A stretch of 64,000 nt of DNA. Source: Pseudomonas sp. AN-1. GTDB lineage: Bacteria > Pseudomonadota > Gammaproteobacteria > Pseudomonadales > Pseudomonadaceae. Below are positions 47,523 through 59,055 of this stretch, one piece after another (positions within the stretch are counted from its first letter, which is position 1; each line of letters opens with the position of its first letter). The stretch covers positions 1,178,001 to 1,242,000 of the forward strand of contig NZ_CP139195.1 of assembly GCF_034057115.1 (NCBI RefSeq), written 5' to 3'. The translations under genes and the position numbers were made by a program. Under the pieces are notes generated by a model. That model was not told the DNA's origin. It did no database searches and saw only the letters and a program-made list of their open reading frames with translations.

Positions 47523-47912
47523 TTATTTGCCCAGTTTCTCGAAAATCTTGTTGAGCTTCTCTTCAAGGATCGCGGCGGTGAACGGCTTGACCACATAGCC
47601 GTTGGCACCGGCCTGAGCGGCCGCGATGATGTTTTCCTTCTTCGCCTCGGCGGTGACCATCAGCACCGGAAGGTGCTTGAGGTTCTCGTCGGCGCGGATC
47701 TGCTTGAGCATGTCCAGACCATCGAGGTTGGGCATGTTCCAGTCGGAAACCACGAACTCGAACTTGCCCGAGCGCAGCTTGTTGAGGGCATCCTGGCCGT
47801 CCTCGGCTTCTTCCACATTGTTGAAGCCCAGCTCCTTGAGCAGACTGCGCACGATCCGGCGCATGGTCGGGAAATCGTCCACTACCAGCATGCTCATGTT
47901 CTTGTCGGCCAT
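47523..47912 (-). CDS. cheY: Chemotaxis response regulator CheY
   Basis: The 129-residue protein is a single receiver with Asp12/Asp13, phospho-acceptor Asp57 (VVSDWNMP), Thr in VTAEA and Lys in VVKPF. Length and sequence match canonical CheY, which binds FliM. ATG 47912 gives the normal N-terminus (MADKNMSML); a longer upstream frame is not supported. Confidence 0.97.
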   Translation of the reverse strand: MADKNMSMLVVDDFPTMRRIVRSLLKELGFNNVEEAEDGQDALNKLRSGKFEFVVSDWNMPNLDGLDMLKQIRADENLKHLPVLMVTAEAKKENIIAAAQAGANGYVVKPFTAAILEEKLNKIFEKLGK

Positions 47913-48016
47913 TTGTATCCTCTCGATCTTGATGGCTGGTGAATGATCGGCAGCCGAGAGCTGCCACTGCGGGCACCTGACGCCCTGGTTGTCGACCGGG
48001 TAGCCGGCATCCCGTC

Positions 48017-49705
48017 TCAGAACGACTCCCATTGCTCCTCGGTACCAGCGACGGCGCGCTTGCTCGCGGGCTCGGTCGCGACCGGAGCCGCCTGCCGGCC
48101 TGGCAGGTCGCGCGGCGCGGCCGTCTGGCGAGCCTGCTCGCCCGACAGGCGGAACACTTCCACCGCGCGCTCCAGCGCGTGCGCCTGGTCCGCCAGCGAC
48201 TCGGAGGCGGCGGACGCCTCCTGCACCAGCGCGGCGTTCTGCTGGGTCACCTCGTCCATCTGCGAGATGGCGGTGTTGATCTGGGCAATGCCCGAGCTCT
48301 GCTCCTGGGAGGCAGCGGAAATCTCGTCGATGATGTCGGTGACGCGGCGTACCGCATTGACCACATCGCCGATGGTCTTGCCAGCCTGGTCGACCAGCAC
48401 CGAACCGTCGCGCACGCGGCGCGAGGAGTCTTCGATGAGCGCCTTGATCTCGCGCGCGGCGTCGGCGCAGCGCCCCGCCAGGTTGCGCACCTCGCCGGCC
48501 ACCACGGCAAAGCCGCGGCCCTGCTCGCCGGCGCGCGCCGCCTCCACCGAGGCGTTCAGTGCGAGGATGTTGGTCTGGAAGGCGATGGAGTCGATCACGC
48601 CGATGATGTTGGAGATCTGCCGCGAGCTTTCGTTGATTTCCTGCATGGTCGAGACCACCCGGCCGACCACTTCGCGCCCCTCGCCGGCGGCACTCGAGGC
48701 ATCGCTGGCCAGGCTGCTGGCTTGACGGGCATTGTCGGCGTTCTGCTTCACCGTGGCGGTCAGCTGCTCCATGCTCGCGGCGGTTTCCTCCAGCGAAGCG
48801 GCCTGCTGCTCGGTGCGCGAGGACAGGTCGGCGTTGCCGCCGGCGATCTGCTGGGCACCGACCAGGATGGAGCCGCTGCCGTCGCGCACGCTGGCGACGA
48901 TCCGCGACAGGCTGTCCTGCATCTCGCGCATGGCGGCCAGCAGCTGACCCACCTCGTTCGTCGAGGTGACCTTGATCGGCCGCGACAGGTCCGCCTTGGC
49001 CAGACGCTGCAGATGGTCTACGGCCTCGGCCAGCGGCTGGACGATCACCCGCTGCAGACCGAAGCGCACGGCGGCCAGGGTTGCCAGGGCGACGCCGAGC
49101 AGGGCCAGCGCGATCATGCTGAACAACCGGTGCATGCTCTGGTAGTCCGCGAGCAGGCGGTCCATCTTCTCGGCACTGTGGTTGAGATAGAGCCGCAAGG
49201 CATCTTCGTACGCGCTGACCAAGGGCAGCTGCTGCTCGCCGAGCTTGGCATAGGCGTCGAGATCGCCAGCCTCGAGCGCCTGGATCTGCTGATCGAGGAC
49301 ATCCAGCAACGGCGTGAAAGCGGCTGCCAGCGCGTCGACCAGCGGCTTCTCCGGCATCCCCTCGGGCACCTCGCGGTAAGCCTCGTACATTTCACGCGCA
49401 CTGCCCGAACTGACACGCATGGACTGCAGCTTGACGCCCTTATCGCCTTCGCTGGTGAAGCGATTGCCCCGCAGGGCCTCGCGGTAGGCATCGGCGTTGA
49501 CGATTATCTTCAGGCGCTCGATATTCGCTTGGTTGACCAGGTCGACCTGACGCACCGCCACCCGATCGATCTCCAGCACGGAGCTCAGCCCTTTCTCACC
49601 CCCGAGGTAGCCCAGCGCGCCCATTACGAACAGAAGTACGGCGAAGAGCACCAGTGTGGCGGTGAGAGCGCTCTTGATACTCAGGCGACCGATCAATTTC
49701 CCCAT
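48017..49705 (-). CDS. Methyl-accepting chemotaxis protein, Tar/Tsr topology
   Basis: The 562-residue receptor has TM1 ([24 protein letters not shown]) and a ~150-residue periplasmic four-helix-type domain. TM2 follows ([19 protein letters not shown]), then HAMP and a signalling domain with [20 protein letters not shown]. It ends EEQWESF, close to the NWETF CheR/CheB tether. The ligand is unknown. It sits between cheB and cheY. Confidence 0.95.
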   Translation of the reverse strand: MGKLIGRLSIKSALTATLVLFAVLLFVMGALGYLGGEKGLSSVLEIDRVAVRQVDLVNQANIERLKIIVNADAYREALRGNRFTSEGDKGVKLQSMRVSSGSAREMYEAYREVPEGMPEKPLVDALAAAFTPLLDVLDQQIQALEAGDLDAYAKLGEQQLPLVSAYEDALRLYLNHSAEKMDRLLADYQSMHRLFSMIALALLGVALATLAAVRFGLQRVIVQPLAEAVDHLQRLAKADLSRPIKVTSTNEVGQLLAAMREMQDSLSRIVASVRDGSGSILVGAQQIAGGNADLSSRTEQQAASLEETAASMEQLTATVKQNADNARQASSLASDASSAAGEGREVVGRVVSTMQEINESSRQISNIIGVIDSIAFQTNILALNASVEAARAGEQGRGFAVVAGEVRNLAGRCADAAREIKALIEDSSRRVRDGSVLVDQAGKTIGDVVNAVRRVTDIIDEISAASQEQSSGIAQINTAISQMDEVTQQNAALVQEASAASESLADQAHALERAVEVFRLSGEQARQTAAPRDLPGRQAAPVATEPASKRAVAGTEEQWESF

Positions 49706-49736
49706 GGCAGATGCACCTTATTATTATAAAAATGCG

Positions 49737-50795
49737 TCAAACGCGCTGCGCCCGCCCGGAAGCAGCGACCTGACTGAGAATCCGCTCGGCCATGTGATCG
49801 AGCGAAACCACCTCGCAGGCACCGCCCAGGGCGATGCCCTCGCGCGGCATGCCGAACACCACGCAACTGGCCTCGTCCTGGGCGAAGGTGAAGGCCCCGG
49901 CCTGGCGCATCTCCAGCAGGCCACGCGCACCATCACGGCCCATGCCGGTGAGCAGCACGCCGATGGCGTTGCGCCCGGCACTTTCCGCCGCGGAGCGGAA
50001 CAGCACGTCCACCGAGGGACGGTGACGGTTCACCGGCAGGCCGTCATCGAGGCGGGCGACGTAGTTGGCGCCGCTGCGCACCAGCTTGAGGTGCGCGGTA
50101 CCGGGGGCGATGTAGGCATGCCCGGGCAGGATGCGCTCGCCGTCCTCGGCCTCCTTGACCACGATGCTGCACAGGCGGTTGAGGCGCTCGGCGAACGATT
50201 TGGTGAAGCCACCGGGCATGTGCTGGGCGATCAGGATCGCCGGGCTGTTGGCCGGCAGCGGTTCGAGCACCGCGCGGATCGCCTCGGTGCCGCCGGTGGA
50301 GGCGCCGATGATCACCAGCTTCTCGCTGGAGATCAGCGGGGCCTTGAGCACCGCCGGGCGCGGGGCGCCGGACGCGGTCTGGCGCGGCCGCGAACGGGCG
50401 GCGGCGCGGATCTTGTCGGCGATCAGCTCGCTGTATTCGAGCATGCCGTGGCGGATGCCCATCTGCGGCTTGGCAATGAAGTCCAGCGCCCCCAGTTCGA
50501 GGGCACGCAGGGTCACCTCGGAACCGGCCTGGGTCAGCGAGGACACCATCAGCACCGGCATCGGCCGCAGACGCATCAGGCGGTCGAGGAAGTCCAGACC
50601 GTCCATGCGCGGCATTTCCACGTCCAGGGTCAGCACGTCGGGGTTGTGTTGCTTGATCAGGTCACGCGCCACCAGCGGATCGGCGGCCACCGCCACCACT
50701 TCCATGTCCGGCTGCGAGTTGATGATCTCGCGCAGCAGGTCACGTATCAGCGCCGAGTCATCGACACACAGAACCTTGATCTTGGGGACACTCAA
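49737..50795 (-). CDS. cheB: Chemotaxis protein-glutamate methylesterase CheB
   Basis: The 352-residue protein has a receiver ([26 protein letters not shown]) and a methylesterase domain. The catalytic triad regions are GASTGG (Ser), AQHMPGGF (His) and GMGRDGA (Asp). The start is set at TTG 50795: AAGGAG lies 6 bp upstream and the family N-terminus begins there, whereas the upstream ATG frame adds 26 unlikely residues. It demethylates and deamidates receptors. Confidence 0.95.
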   Translation of the reverse strand: MSVPKIKVLCVDDSALIRDLLREIINSQPDMEVVAVAADPLVARDLIKQHNPDVLTLDVEMPRMDGLDFLDRLMRLRPMPVLMVSSLTQAGSEVTLRALELGALDFIAKPQMGIRHGMLEYSELIADKIRAAARSRPRQTASGAPRPAVLKAPLISSEKLVIIGASTGGTEAIRAVLEPLPANSPAILIAQHMPGGFTKSFAERLNRLCSIVVKEAEDGERILPGHAYIAPGTAHLKLVRSGANYVARLDDGLPVNRHRPSVDVLFRSAAESAGRNAIGVLLTGMGRDGARGLLEMRQAGAFTFAQDEASCVVFGMPREGIALGGACEVVSLDHMAERILSQVAASGRAQRV

Positions 50796-50899
50796 ACTGC
50801 TCTCCTTCGCGTGTCGCGATTTTTCGCCCGGGCCTGCCCGCAGCAAGGACGGACCCGGGGGGTTCACGCTCATTATCAGAGCTTATCGGCAGATGCCGC

Positions 50900-51763
50900 T
50901 CAGCCTTTAGGCCCGGCGGCGTCACGCAGGGTGTAAACCGTCTGCCCGCGCAGCACGAAGTCGTCGCTGATGTAGGAGAAGTTTTCCGAATGGCCGGTGA
51001 TCAGCAGGCCATCCGGCTTCAGGTAAGGCACGAAGTGCTTGAGGATCTTGGCCTGACTGGTCTTGTCGAAGTAGATCATGATGTTGCGGCAGAAGATCGC
51101 ATCGAACGGCCCGCCGATCTTCCACTGCGCGTCATGCAGGTTGAGCTGGCTGAACTCGACCATGTTCATCAGCTCCTGGCGCACCCGCGCCAGGCCGATG
51201 CGCTCGCCGCTGCCACGCAGGAAGAAGCGGTGCGCCCGCTCCTCGCCCATCTCCAGCACCTGCTTGAGCGGATAGACACCGGTACGCGCCTTGGCCAGGG
51301 CTTCGGTATCGATGTCGGTGGCGATCACCCGTGACTGGCTGGCCATCTGCGGTCCGAGCGCCTCGATCAGGGTCATGGCGATCGAATACGGCTCCTCGCC
51401 GGTGGAGGCCGCCGCGCACCAGATGCGCACCGGCTCCCGGCGCCCGGCCACATGGGCGGCCAGCAGCGGGAAGTGGTGCGCCTCGCGGAAGAATGCCGTC
51501 AGGTTGGTGGTCAGCGCATTGGTGAAGGCCTCCCACTCCCGCGCGCCCGGCTGGCGCGCGAGGCGATCGAGGTATTCGCCGAAATGGCTCATGCCGTGCA
51601 GGCGCAGGCGCTTGGCCAGGCGGCTGTAGACCATCTCGCGCTTGTTGTCGGCCAGCACGATGCCGGCGCGATCGTAGATCAGCTGGCTGATGCGGCGGAA
51701 ATCCGCATCGGTCATGACCAGATCGCGGCCAAAACCGCTGACGGCGGGCACTTCGACATTCAT
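50900..51763 (-). CDS. cheR: Chemotaxis methyltransferase CheR
   Basis: The 287-residue protein has an N-terminal helical domain and the methyltransferase fold, with RIWCAAASTGEEPYSIA (AdoMet) and FCRNIMIYF. Several neighbouring receptors carry xWxxF termini that suit the beta-subdomain of this class of CheR. ATG 51763 is used; TTG 51775 with AGGAA upstream is a possible alternative. No cheD gene lies between cheR and cheB. Confidence 0.95.
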   Translation of the reverse strand: MNVEVPAVSGFGRDLVMTDADFRRISQLIYDRAGIVLADNKREMVYSRLAKRLRLHGMSHFGEYLDRLARQPGAREWEAFTNALTTNLTAFFREAHHFPLLAAHVAGRREPVRIWCAAASTGEEPYSIAMTLIEALGPQMASQSRVIATDIDTEALAKARTGVYPLKQVLEMGEERAHRFFLRGSGERIGLARVRQELMNMVEFSQLNLHDAQWKIGGPFDAIFCRNIMIYFDKTSQAKILKHFVPYLKPDGLLITGHSENFSYISDDFVLRGQTVYTLRDAAGPKG

Positions 51764-51795
51764 AGGACTGCTCAAGAGCTATTTCCTGCTGGTAA

Positions 51796-53517
51796 TCAAA
51801 ATTCGCTCCATTCCTCGACCGCAGGCGCCTCGCGGCGCGCTGGCGGCGTGGCTGCCGGCGCACCGGGCTGGACCGCCGCGGCGGCAGGCGAGGCCTTCGG
51901 CGCCGGACGGCGCGGAGCGCCTCCCGCCGCACGCTCCTGGCGCTCGCGCAGGCGGAACACGCCCATGGTGCGCAGGGCGTCCTCGAGATGGCTCTTGAGT
52001 TCGACCGACGCCTGCGCCGCTGTCTGCACCAGGCCGGCGTTGCGCTGGGTCACGTCATCCATCTGCGCCACCGCCTGGTTGACCTGGGCGATGCCGCTGC
52101 TCTGCTCGTCGGAGGCGGCGGCGATCTCGCCCATGATGTCGTTGACCTTGGTCACCGCATCCACCACCCCCTCGATGCTCTGCTCGGCGCGCTGCACCAG
52201 CTGGGCACCCGCGTCGATCTGCTGCGAGGAGCTGACGATCAGCCCGCGGATCTCCTTGGAGGCATCGGCCGAGCGGCTGGCCAGGTTGCGCACTTCGCTG
52301 GCCACCACGGCGAAGCCGCGGCCCTGCTCGCCGGCGCGCGCCGCCTCCACCGAGGCGTTCAGCGCGAGGATGTTGGTCTGGAAGGCGATCGAGTCGATGA
52401 CGTTGATGATCTCGGTCATCTTGCGCGAGGTGGCGGTGATCTGGTCCATGGTGCCGACCACCTGGCCCATCACCTCGCCGCTGTCGCGCACCGTGGCGGC
52501 GGCGTCGCTGGCCAGCTGGCTGGCGTGGCGGGCGTTGCCGGCGTTCTGCTGCACGGTGGCGGTCAGCTCCTCCATGCTCGCCGCGGTCTGCTGCAGCGAG
52601 GCGGCCTGCTGCTCGGTGCGCGAGGACAGCTCCTCGTTGCCATGGGCGATGTCGTCCACCGCCTCGGCCAGCGAATCGACGCTGCGGTTCACGTCGCGGG
52701 CAATGCGGGCCACGCTGTTGCGCACCGCGCCCTGGAAGCGGATCAGCTCGGCCATCTCGGCGATCTGGCAGTCGCCCAGGCGCGCCTCGAGATTGCCGGC
52801 GGCCAGCTGCGCCATGTAGTCGACCGAGCCCTGCAGGGCTCGGTGCACCGTGCGACCGGTGCGCACCATGCGGACGAGCAGGAACAGGCCGACCAGCGCC
52901 ATGCCCGCCTCCTCGGCCAGATCGGCAGCCCCCGCGCCACTGATCAGCGCCTGCACCAGGTCGAAGCCGCTGTCGACCACCAGCACCAGGGCGGCGGCCA
53001 TGATGCTCCACAGGCGGGCGCGCAGGGACGGCTGGCGCAGGTGCACCAGCCAGCCGCGCGGCCCGCGATGCACCAGGCGCCCGCGGTCGAGGCGCAGATG
53101 CCTGCCGCGCCCTTCGCGGATCTGCCGGTAGGCCTGGCCCGCCGCATCAACCTCGCCGGGACTCGGCTTCGAGCGCACCGAGGTGTAGCCCACCACCCGG
53201 CCGTCCTCGACGGTCGGCGTGACGTTGGCGCGTACCCAGTAGTGGTCGCCGTTCTTGCGGCGGTTCTTCACCAGACCGTTCCAGGAGTGCCCTTCCTGGA
53301 TGGTCGACCACAGGTTGGCGAAGGCCTCCGGCGGCATGTCCGGGTGACGTACCAGGTTGTGGTTGGCGCCGTGCAGCTCCTCCCAGGAATAGCCGCTGAC
53401 CTCGATGAAGCTCGGGTTGGCATAGGTGATCCGGCCCTGCAGATCGGTACGGGAAATCAGGAAGTGCTCATCCCGCAGCTCGTACTCGCGCTGGGTGACC
53501 GGCTGGTTGTTACGCAT
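51796..53517 (-). CDS. Aer-like PAS-containing chemoreceptor (tandem copy 2)
   Basis: The 573-residue protein has a PAS domain (~15-115, [24 protein letters not shown]). A membrane region follows near 165-215, then a HAMP-like segment and a signalling domain. It ends EEWSEF. It is very similar throughout PAS and signalling domain to the next gene upstream in the operon (53668-55377) and to the receptor at 37317, so the set arose by duplication. Probably an energy or redox sensor. Confidence 0.94.
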   Translation of the reverse strand: MRNNQPVTQREYELRDEHFLISRTDLQGRITYANPSFIEVSGYSWEELHGANHNLVRHPDMPPEAFANLWSTIQEGHSWNGLVKNRRKNGDHYWVRANVTPTVEDGRVVGYTSVRSKPSPGEVDAAGQAYRQIREGRGRHLRLDRGRLVHRGPRGWLVHLRQPSLRARLWSIMAAALVLVVDSGFDLVQALISGAGAADLAEEAGMALVGLFLLVRMVRTGRTVHRALQGSVDYMAQLAAGNLEARLGDCQIAEMAELIRFQGAVRNSVARIARDVNRSVDSLAEAVDDIAHGNEELSSRTEQQAASLQQTAASMEELTATVQQNAGNARHASQLASDAAATVRDSGEVMGQVVGTMDQITATSRKMTEIINVIDSIAFQTNILALNASVEAARAGEQGRGFAVVASEVRNLASRSADASKEIRGLIVSSSQQIDAGAQLVQRAEQSIEGVVDAVTKVNDIMGEIAAASDEQSSGIAQVNQAVAQMDDVTQRNAGLVQTAAQASVELKSHLEDALRTMGVFRLRERQERAAGGAPRRPAPKASPAAAAVQPGAPAATPPARREAPAVEEWSEF

Positions 53518-53565
53518 AACAGACTTGCTCCACGGCTGTGGCAGGCCGGCACGGGGCCGGCGTAT

Positions 53566-53637
53566 TCATTGGCAGGCAGGGCGCGGTGGCGAAAGGCCAC
53601 AGCGCTCTGCGGTAAATCGCGTCAGCAGACGTTCCAT
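53566..53637 (-). CDS. Possible 23-residue leader ORF between tandem receptors
   Basis: ATG 53637 has a perfect GGAGG 7 bp upstream and opens a 23-codon frame. Its TGA overlaps the ATG of a second 18-codon frame, which in turn ends overlapping the start of the downstream receptor. The strong ribosome-binding site supports translation; the peptides match nothing I know. It could couple translation across the 150-bp gap. Confidence 0.35.
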   Translation of the reverse strand: MERLLTRFTAERCGLSPPRPACQ

Positions 53638-53667
53638 GCGACAACCTCCGTGTGTCGGTCGAACCCT

Positions 53668-55377
53668 TCAGAATTCGCTCCACTCCTCGACCGGCTCGGC
53701 GCTCTTGCGCCGCGCCGGCTGGCTGCTGGCCGCCGGGGCAGCGACCGGGGTCACAGGCCGGCGCGCTCCGCTGGCAGGCTGGCGCGGCGCGGCAGGCGAC
53801 TGGCCATCCAGGCGGAACACGCCGATGGTGCGCAGGGCGTCGGTCAGGTGCACCTCCAGCTCGACCGCGGCCTGCGCGGCGCGCTGCACCAGGCCGGCGT
53901 TGCGCTGGGTGACGTCGTCCATCTGCGCCACCGCCTGGTTGACCAGGCCGATGCCGCTGCTCTGCTCGGCCGAAGCGGCGGCGATCTCGCCCATGATGTC
54001 GTTGACCTTGGTCACCGCATCCACCACCCCCTCGATGCTCTGCTCGGCGCGCTGTACCAACTGGGCGCCCTCGTCGATCTGCTGCGAGGAGCTGACGATC
54101 AGCCCGCGGATCTCCCGCGAGGCCTCCGCCGAGCGGCTGGCCAGGTTGCGTACCTCGCTGGCCACCACGGCGAAGCCGCGGCCCTGCTCGCCGGCGCGCG
54201 CCGCTTCCACCGAGGCGTTCAGCGCGAGGATGTTGGTCTGGAAGGCGATCGAGTCGATCACGTTGATGATCTCGGTCATCTTCCGCGAAGTGCTGGTGAT
54301 CTGCCCCATGGTGCCGACCACCTGGCCCATCACCTCGCCGCTCTCGCGCACGGTGGTGGCGGCGTCGCTGGCCAACTGGCTGGCGTGACGGGCGTTGCCG
54401 GCGTTCTGCTGCACGGTGGCGGTCAGCTCCTCCATGCTCGCCGCGGTCTGCTGCAGCGAGGCGGCCTGCTGCTCGGTGCGCGCGGACAGCTCCTCGTTGC
54501 CACCGGCGATCTGTTCGACCGCAGTCGACAAGGCATTGACGCTGCCGCTGACGTCGAGCGAGATGCCGCGCATGCTCTTGCGCAGGGCGTCCTGGAAGCG
54601 CATCAGCTGGGCCAGCTCGTCGAGCCGGCTGCTGCGCAGGCGCACCTCGAGGTTGCCGGCGGCCAGTTGCGCCATGTAGTCGGAGGCGAACTCCAGGCCA
54701 CGCAGCAGCGCCCGCCCGGTACTCAGGGTCATGGTCAGCAGCAGCACCCCGAGCAGCGCCATCACACCCTCGGCAAGCATCTCCGGTCCCGCCGCGCCGT
54801 CGAGGAACTTGGTCACCCCGGAGACGCTGTTGCCGATCACCATCAGCACCGCGATCAGGCGGATCAGCCACAGCCGGAAACGCAGCGAGGACGGCTGCAG
54901 ACGTGCCAGCCAGCCGGCCGGGCCACGGCGCAGCAGGCGGCCGCGATCGAGCATGAACTGGCGGCCGCCGCCGTCGCGGATCTGCCGGTAGGCGTCGACG
55001 ACCGAGTCGACCTCCTCGCGGCTCGCCTTGCGGCGGATCGAGGTGTAGCCCACCACCCGGCCGTCCTCGACGGTCGGCGTGACGTTGGCGCGCACCCAGT
55101 AGTGGTCGCCGTTCTTGCGACGGTTCTTCACCAGGCCGTTCCAGGAATGCCCTTCCTGGATGGTCGTCCACAGGTTGGCGAAGGCCGCCGGTGGCATGTC
55201 CGGATGGCGCACCAGGTTGTGATCGGCGCCGTTGAGCTCCTCCCAGCTATAGCCGCTGACCCGGATGAAGGTCGGGTTGGCATAGGTGATCCGCCCCTTG
55301 AGGTCGGTACGCGAGATCAGGAAGGTGTCATCCGCCAACTCGAATTCGCGCTGGGTGACCGGCTGGTTGTTGCGCAT
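53668..55377 (-). CDS. Aer-like PAS-containing chemoreceptor (tandem copy 1)
   Basis: The 569-residue protein shares the layout of its neighbour: PAS ([24 protein letters not shown]), a membrane segment around 165-215, signalling hairpin [20 protein letters not shown], and C-terminus EEWSEF. The divergent part between PAS and signalling domain suggests the two copies differ in membrane topology or HAMP tuning rather than in signal output. Confidence 0.94.
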   Translation of the reverse strand: MRNNQPVTQREFELADDTFLISRTDLKGRITYANPTFIRVSGYSWEELNGADHNLVRHPDMPPAAFANLWTTIQEGHSWNGLVKNRRKNGDHYWVRANVTPTVEDGRVVGYTSIRRKASREEVDSVVDAYRQIRDGGGRQFMLDRGRLLRRGPAGWLARLQPSSLRFRLWLIRLIAVLMVIGNSVSGVTKFLDGAAGPEMLAEGVMALLGVLLLTMTLSTGRALLRGLEFASDYMAQLAAGNLEVRLRSSRLDELAQLMRFQDALRKSMRGISLDVSGSVNALSTAVEQIAGGNEELSARTEQQAASLQQTAASMEELTATVQQNAGNARHASQLASDAATTVRESGEVMGQVVGTMGQITSTSRKMTEIINVIDSIAFQTNILALNASVEAARAGEQGRGFAVVASEVRNLASRSAEASREIRGLIVSSSQQIDEGAQLVQRAEQSIEGVVDAVTKVNDIMGEIAAASAEQSSGIGLVNQAVAQMDDVTQRNAGLVQRAAQAAVELEVHLTDALRTIGVFRLDGQSPAAPRQPASGARRPVTPVAAPAASSQPARRKSAEPVEEWSEF

Positions 55378-55433
55378 GCTGACTCTCCATGGATGTGAGT
55401 GGCTTCGGGGCGTTGCGACCGCTCTGCGGCGGT

Positions 55434-56747
55434 TCAGAAGGTCTGCCAGTCGTCCTCGTCCGCCGACCTGGCCGCGGGACGGCTGTCAGCGGTGCGGGCC
55501 AGTTCAGCCACCTCGCGCTCGGCGCTCTCGTACTGCTGCCGGGCCCACGACCGGGCCGGCGGGCGCGACGACGCCTGCGTCTCGACGATGCGGAACACCT
55601 CCACCGCCTCGCGCAGGCGCTGGGCTTCGCCGACCAGATCGCTGGCGGCACGCGCCGAGTCCTGCACCAGGCCGGCGTTCTGCTGGGTCACCTGGTCCAT
55701 CTGGGTCACCGCCTGGTTGACCAGGCCGATGCCGTTGCTCTGCTCGGCGGAGGCGGCGGCGATCTCGTCCATGATGTCGGCGACCTTCTGCACCGCCTCG
55801 ACGATCTCCTGCATGGCGTTGCCGGCCTGGCTGACCAGGTTGCTGCCGGTCTCGACCCGCGCCACCGACTCGCCGATCAGGGTGCGGATGTCCTTGGCCG
55901 CGTCGGCGCTGCGGCTGGCCAGGCTGCGCACCTCGCCGGCCACCACGGCGAAGCCGCGGCCCTGCTCGCCGGCGCGCGCCGCTTCCACCGAGGCGTTCAG
56001 CGCGAGGATGTTGGTCTGGAAGGCGATCGAGTCGATCAGCTTGATGATCTCGGCGACCCGGTGCGAGCTGCTGCTGATCTGCCCCATGGTGCTGACCACC
56101 TCCTCGACCACCTCGCCGCCGCGCTGCGCGGCCTGCGCGGCGGTGGCCGCCAGCTGGCTGGCCTGGCGCGCGTTGTCGGCGTTCTGGCCGACGGTGGCGG
56201 TCAGTTGCTCCATGCTGGAGGCGGTATTCTCCAGCGAGGCGGCCTGATCGATGGTCCGCGAGGACAGGTTGCGGTTGCCCTCGGCGATGTCCTGGGCGCC
56301 CTCGTGGATCAGCTGGCTGCTGTGGCGCACGGTGCCCACGGTGGCGGTCAGACGCTGCTGGATATGCGCCAGCGAGGCGAACAGCTGGCCGATCTCGTTG
56401 CTGCTGCCCGCCTCGATCGGCTCGGCCAGATTGCCGGCGGCGATCTGCTCGCAGTGGCCGACCACCCGCTGCAGCGGGCGGATCACGTTGCGGCCGACGC
56501 CCCACACCACGGCGAAGATGCTGGCCACCGAGAGCAGCAGGACCAGGACGATCAGCCAGCGGACGGCGCCGGCGAACTCGGCGAAGGCCTGCTGCTGCGC
56601 GCCGGCCTGCGGCACGGCGGCGATGCTCTGTTCGGCGAATCCCAGGCTGTACCAGCCGAGCGCGCTGAGGGCGCAGACCAGCGTGGCGAACAGGCCCAGG
56701 ACCAGGTTCCAGCTCAACCGCACGGTCATGTTGTTCAGTAGCTTCAC
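55434..56747 (-). CDS. Chemoreceptor with almost no periplasmic domain
   Basis: The 437-residue receptor starts with GTG 56747, preceded by GGAGAG. TM1 ([22 protein letters not shown]) and TM2 ([21 protein letters not shown]) are separated by only about 25 residues, too few for a ligand-binding domain. HAMP, a normal signalling domain ([20 protein letters not shown]) and the terminus DDWQTF follow. It may sense the membrane or cytoplasmic state or work within mixed receptor arrays. Confidence 0.93.
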   Translation of the reverse strand: MKLLNNMTVRLSWNLVLGLFATLVCALSALGWYSLGFAEQSIAAVPQAGAQQQAFAEFAGAVRWLIVLVLLLSVASIFAVVWGVGRNVIRPLQRVVGHCEQIAAGNLAEPIEAGSSNEIGQLFASLAHIQQRLTATVGTVRHSSQLIHEGAQDIAEGNRNLSSRTIDQAASLENTASSMEQLTATVGQNADNARQASQLAATAAQAAQRGGEVVEEVVSTMGQISSSSHRVAEIIKLIDSIAFQTNILALNASVEAARAGEQGRGFAVVAGEVRSLASRSADAAKDIRTLIGESVARVETGSNLVSQAGNAMQEIVEAVQKVADIMDEIAAASAEQSNGIGLVNQAVTQMDQVTQQNAGLVQDSARAASDLVGEAQRLREAVEVFRIVETQASSRPPARSWARQQYESAEREVAELARTADSRPAARSADEDDWQTF

Positions 56748-56802
56748 CTTGCTCTCCTTGTGCAGCGACCCGCCACCGGCGACGGGCCGCGCTCTCGATG
56801 CT

Positions 56803-58446
56803 TCAGGCCCAGGCGGTTTCGCCGCGCGCCGTTGCCGGCTGCAGCTCGAACGGCTCGCCAGCGGCAGACTCGTTCACCCGCGAGCGCGATGCGGCGTCGC
56901 CACCGCCGATGACGAAGCGCACCACATGCTCGCTCAGCCGCGCGCTCTGCTTGCTCAGGCGCTGCGCGGCCAGCGCACTGTCCTGCACCATGCCGGCGTT
57001 GCGCTGGGTCATCTGGTCCATCTGCGCCACCGCCACGTTGACCTGCTCGATGCCACTGCTCTGCTCCGCAGAGGCCGAGGAAATCTCGCTGATCAGGATG
57101 TTCAGCCGGCCGATGTCGGCGACCATGTTGCGGATGACCTCGCCGGTCTGGCGTACCCGCTCGTTGCCGGTGCGCACCTGGCCCCCGGCGCTGTCGATCA
57201 GCCCCTTGATCTCGTGGGCCGCCTCGGCCGAGCGACTGGCCAGCTTGCGCACCTCGCCGGCCACCACGGCGAAGCCGCGGCCCTGCTCGCCGGCGCGCGC
57301 CGCTTCCACCGAGGCATTGAGGGCGAGGATGTTGGTCTGGAAGGCGATCGCGTCGATGGTGTCGACGATGCTGGACATCTGGCTGGCGCTGGCCTGGATC
57401 GCGCTCATGGCGTCGACCACCTGCTCCATGGCGCTGCCGCCCTTGTGCGCGTTGTCGGCGCAGTTGGCCGCCAGACGCCGCGCCTGGTCGGCGTTCTCGG
57501 CGTTCTGCCGCACGGTGGAGGTGAGCTGCTCCATGGTCGAGGCGGTTTCCGCCAGGGCGGCGGCCTGCTGCTCGGTACGCGCCGCCAGTTCGGCGTTGCC
57601 GTAGCTGATCGCCTCGGCCTCCTCCTGAACCTCGTGGGCGCTGTGGCTGATGTCGCCGATGGTGCGGCTGAGCGACTCGCGCATGCGGTTCATGTCCGCC
57701 AGCAGGCTCTGGCTATCGCCGGCGCGCAGCTGCGGCGCCTGGCTGAGGTCGCCTTCGGCGATCTGCCGGGCCACCACCACGGCATAACGCGGATCACCCC
57801 CCAGACGCTGCAGCAGGTCACGGATCACCCAGCCCATCAGCAGCGACAGCGGGATGCCGACCAGCAGCAGGCCAAGGGCTGACTGGATCAGCTTCTGTAT
57901 GAACATGTCGTTGATGTCGGCGATGTAGGTGCCGGTACCGATGTACCAGCCCCAGGGCTCGAAGCTGCGCACGTAGGAGCGCTTGTTCTCCAGCTCCTCG
58001 CTGCTGGCGTGCTTCCAGCGGTAGTCGATGAAGGCGGACTCGCCGGACTGCTTCACCGCCTGGGCCATTTCGGCGAACAGGTGGCGGCCATCGGCATCCT
58101 TGAAGTCCTCGACCGAGGTGCTGGCCGGGATGGTCGGGTGGGCGACGACCATGCTGTCGTCGAAGATGAAGAAATAGCCGCGCCCGTCATCGTAGCGCAT
58201 GCTCTTGATCAGCTCGCTCGCATACAGCTGGCCCGCGTCCAGGCTCATGCCGCCGCGCTGGACCTGCGCGGCCACGTCGCTGATCACCGAGCGGGCGATT
58301 TCCACCTGGCTCTCCACCTTGGCCTTGCGCTCGTCGAACATCACGCTGCGCGTTACCCAGGCACTCCAGAACATCAGCACCAGCATGGCCAGCCAGGCGG
58401 CGATCAGTGTGCCCCACAGCTTCTGGCTCGTAGTCAGATTGCGCAT
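56803..58446 (-). CDS. Methyl-accepting chemotaxis protein with single-Cache periplasmic domain
   Basis: The 547-residue receptor has TM1 ([21 protein letters not shown]) and a single-Cache domain (~30-190; [22 protein letters not shown] and [13 protein letters not shown] are sCache signatures). TM2 follows, then HAMP and the signalling domain. Single-Cache receptors often bind small carboxylates; the ligand here is unknown. The end (GETAWA) lacks a proper tether. It is the first gene after its own sigma-28 promoter. Confidence 0.94.
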   Translation of the reverse strand: MRNLTTSQKLWGTLIAAWLAMLVLMFWSAWVTRSVMFDERKAKVESQVEIARSVISDVAAQVQRGGMSLDAGQLYASELIKSMRYDDGRGYFFIFDDSMVVAHPTIPASTSVEDFKDADGRHLFAEMAQAVKQSGESAFIDYRWKHASSEELENKRSYVRSFEPWGWYIGTGTYIADINDMFIQKLIQSALGLLLVGIPLSLLMGWVIRDLLQRLGGDPRYAVVVARQIAEGDLSQAPQLRAGDSQSLLADMNRMRESLSRTIGDISHSAHEVQEEAEAISYGNAELAARTEQQAAALAETASTMEQLTSTVRQNAENADQARRLAANCADNAHKGGSAMEQVVDAMSAIQASASQMSSIVDTIDAIAFQTNILALNASVEAARAGEQGRGFAVVAGEVRKLASRSAEAAHEIKGLIDSAGGQVRTGNERVRQTGEVIRNMVADIGRLNILISEISSASAEQSSGIEQVNVAVAQMDQMTQRNAGMVQDSALAAQRLSKQSARLSEHVVRFVIGGGDAASRSRVNESAAGEPFELQPATARGETAWA

Positions 58447-58525
58447 CCCATACCCCCGAGGTCTTTTCTTTTAACTTATGGCTTGCCGATTGACCGGTCT
58501 CGCGCGGCTCTTGCGGCCTTTCTGT

Positions 58526-58552
58526 CTATCGGCAATCCGGGGAAGAACTTTC
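58526..58552 (-). promoter_or_regulatory. Sigma-28 (FliA) promoter of the receptor-cheRB block
   Basis: On the minus strand GAAAGTTC (58545-58552), 11 bp, and GCCGATAG (58526-58533) match the consensus at 6 of 8 and 7 of 8 positions. It sits in the 117-bp gap between cheW and the Cache receptor. Confidence 0.8.
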
Positions 58553-58563
58553 GAGCCGGCCGC

Positions 58564-59055
58564 TCAGACCGCGGTCTTCTCCACCAGCGCCATTTCCTCG
58601 CTGGTCAGCATGCGGTCGATGTCGACCAGCACCAGCATGCGGTCCTCCAGGCTGGCCAGCCCGCTGAGGTAGTCGGAGGACAGCGACAGGCCGAACTCCG
58701 GTGCCGGCTTGATCTGTTCGGGAGTCAGGCTCAGCACGTCGGAAACGCCGTCGACCACCACGCCGACCACCCGGCCGGAGACGTTCACCACGATCACCAC
58801 GGTCTGGCTGTCGTACTCGACGCGGTCGAGGTTGAACTTGATGCGCAGGTCGACGATCGGCACGATCACCCCGCGCAGGTTGGTGACACCCTTGATGAAC
58901 GGCGGCGCGCTGGCGATCCGGGTGACGTTCTCGTAGCCGCGGATCTCCTGGGCCTTGAGGATGTCGATGGCGTACTCCTCGTTGCCCAGGGAGAACACCA
59001 GGAACTCGCGCGGACGCGCCTCTGCGGCGGCGTTGTCGGTCGTTTGGAAGGACAT
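58564..59055 (-). CDS. cheW: Chemotaxis coupling protein CheW
   Basis: The 163-residue protein is a single CheW domain ([57 protein letters not shown]). It links receptors to CheA. Its ATG overlaps the cheA stop by 4 bases. Confidence 0.97.
   Translation of the reverse strand: MSFQTTDNAAAEARPREFLVFSLGNEEYAIDILKAQEIRGYENVTRIASAPPFIKGVTNLRGVIVPIVDLRIKFNLDRVEYDSQTVVIVVNVSGRVVGVVVDGVSDVLSLTPEQIKPAPEFGLSLSSDYLSGLASLEDRMLVLVDIDRMLTSEEMALVEKTAV

Noticed and set aside
39761-47942. Very long plus-strand frames (over 1000 codons) across the flhF-flhA-flhB-cheZ region
   Set aside because: They are antisense shadows of intact flagellar genes, with no start signals and low-complexity composition.
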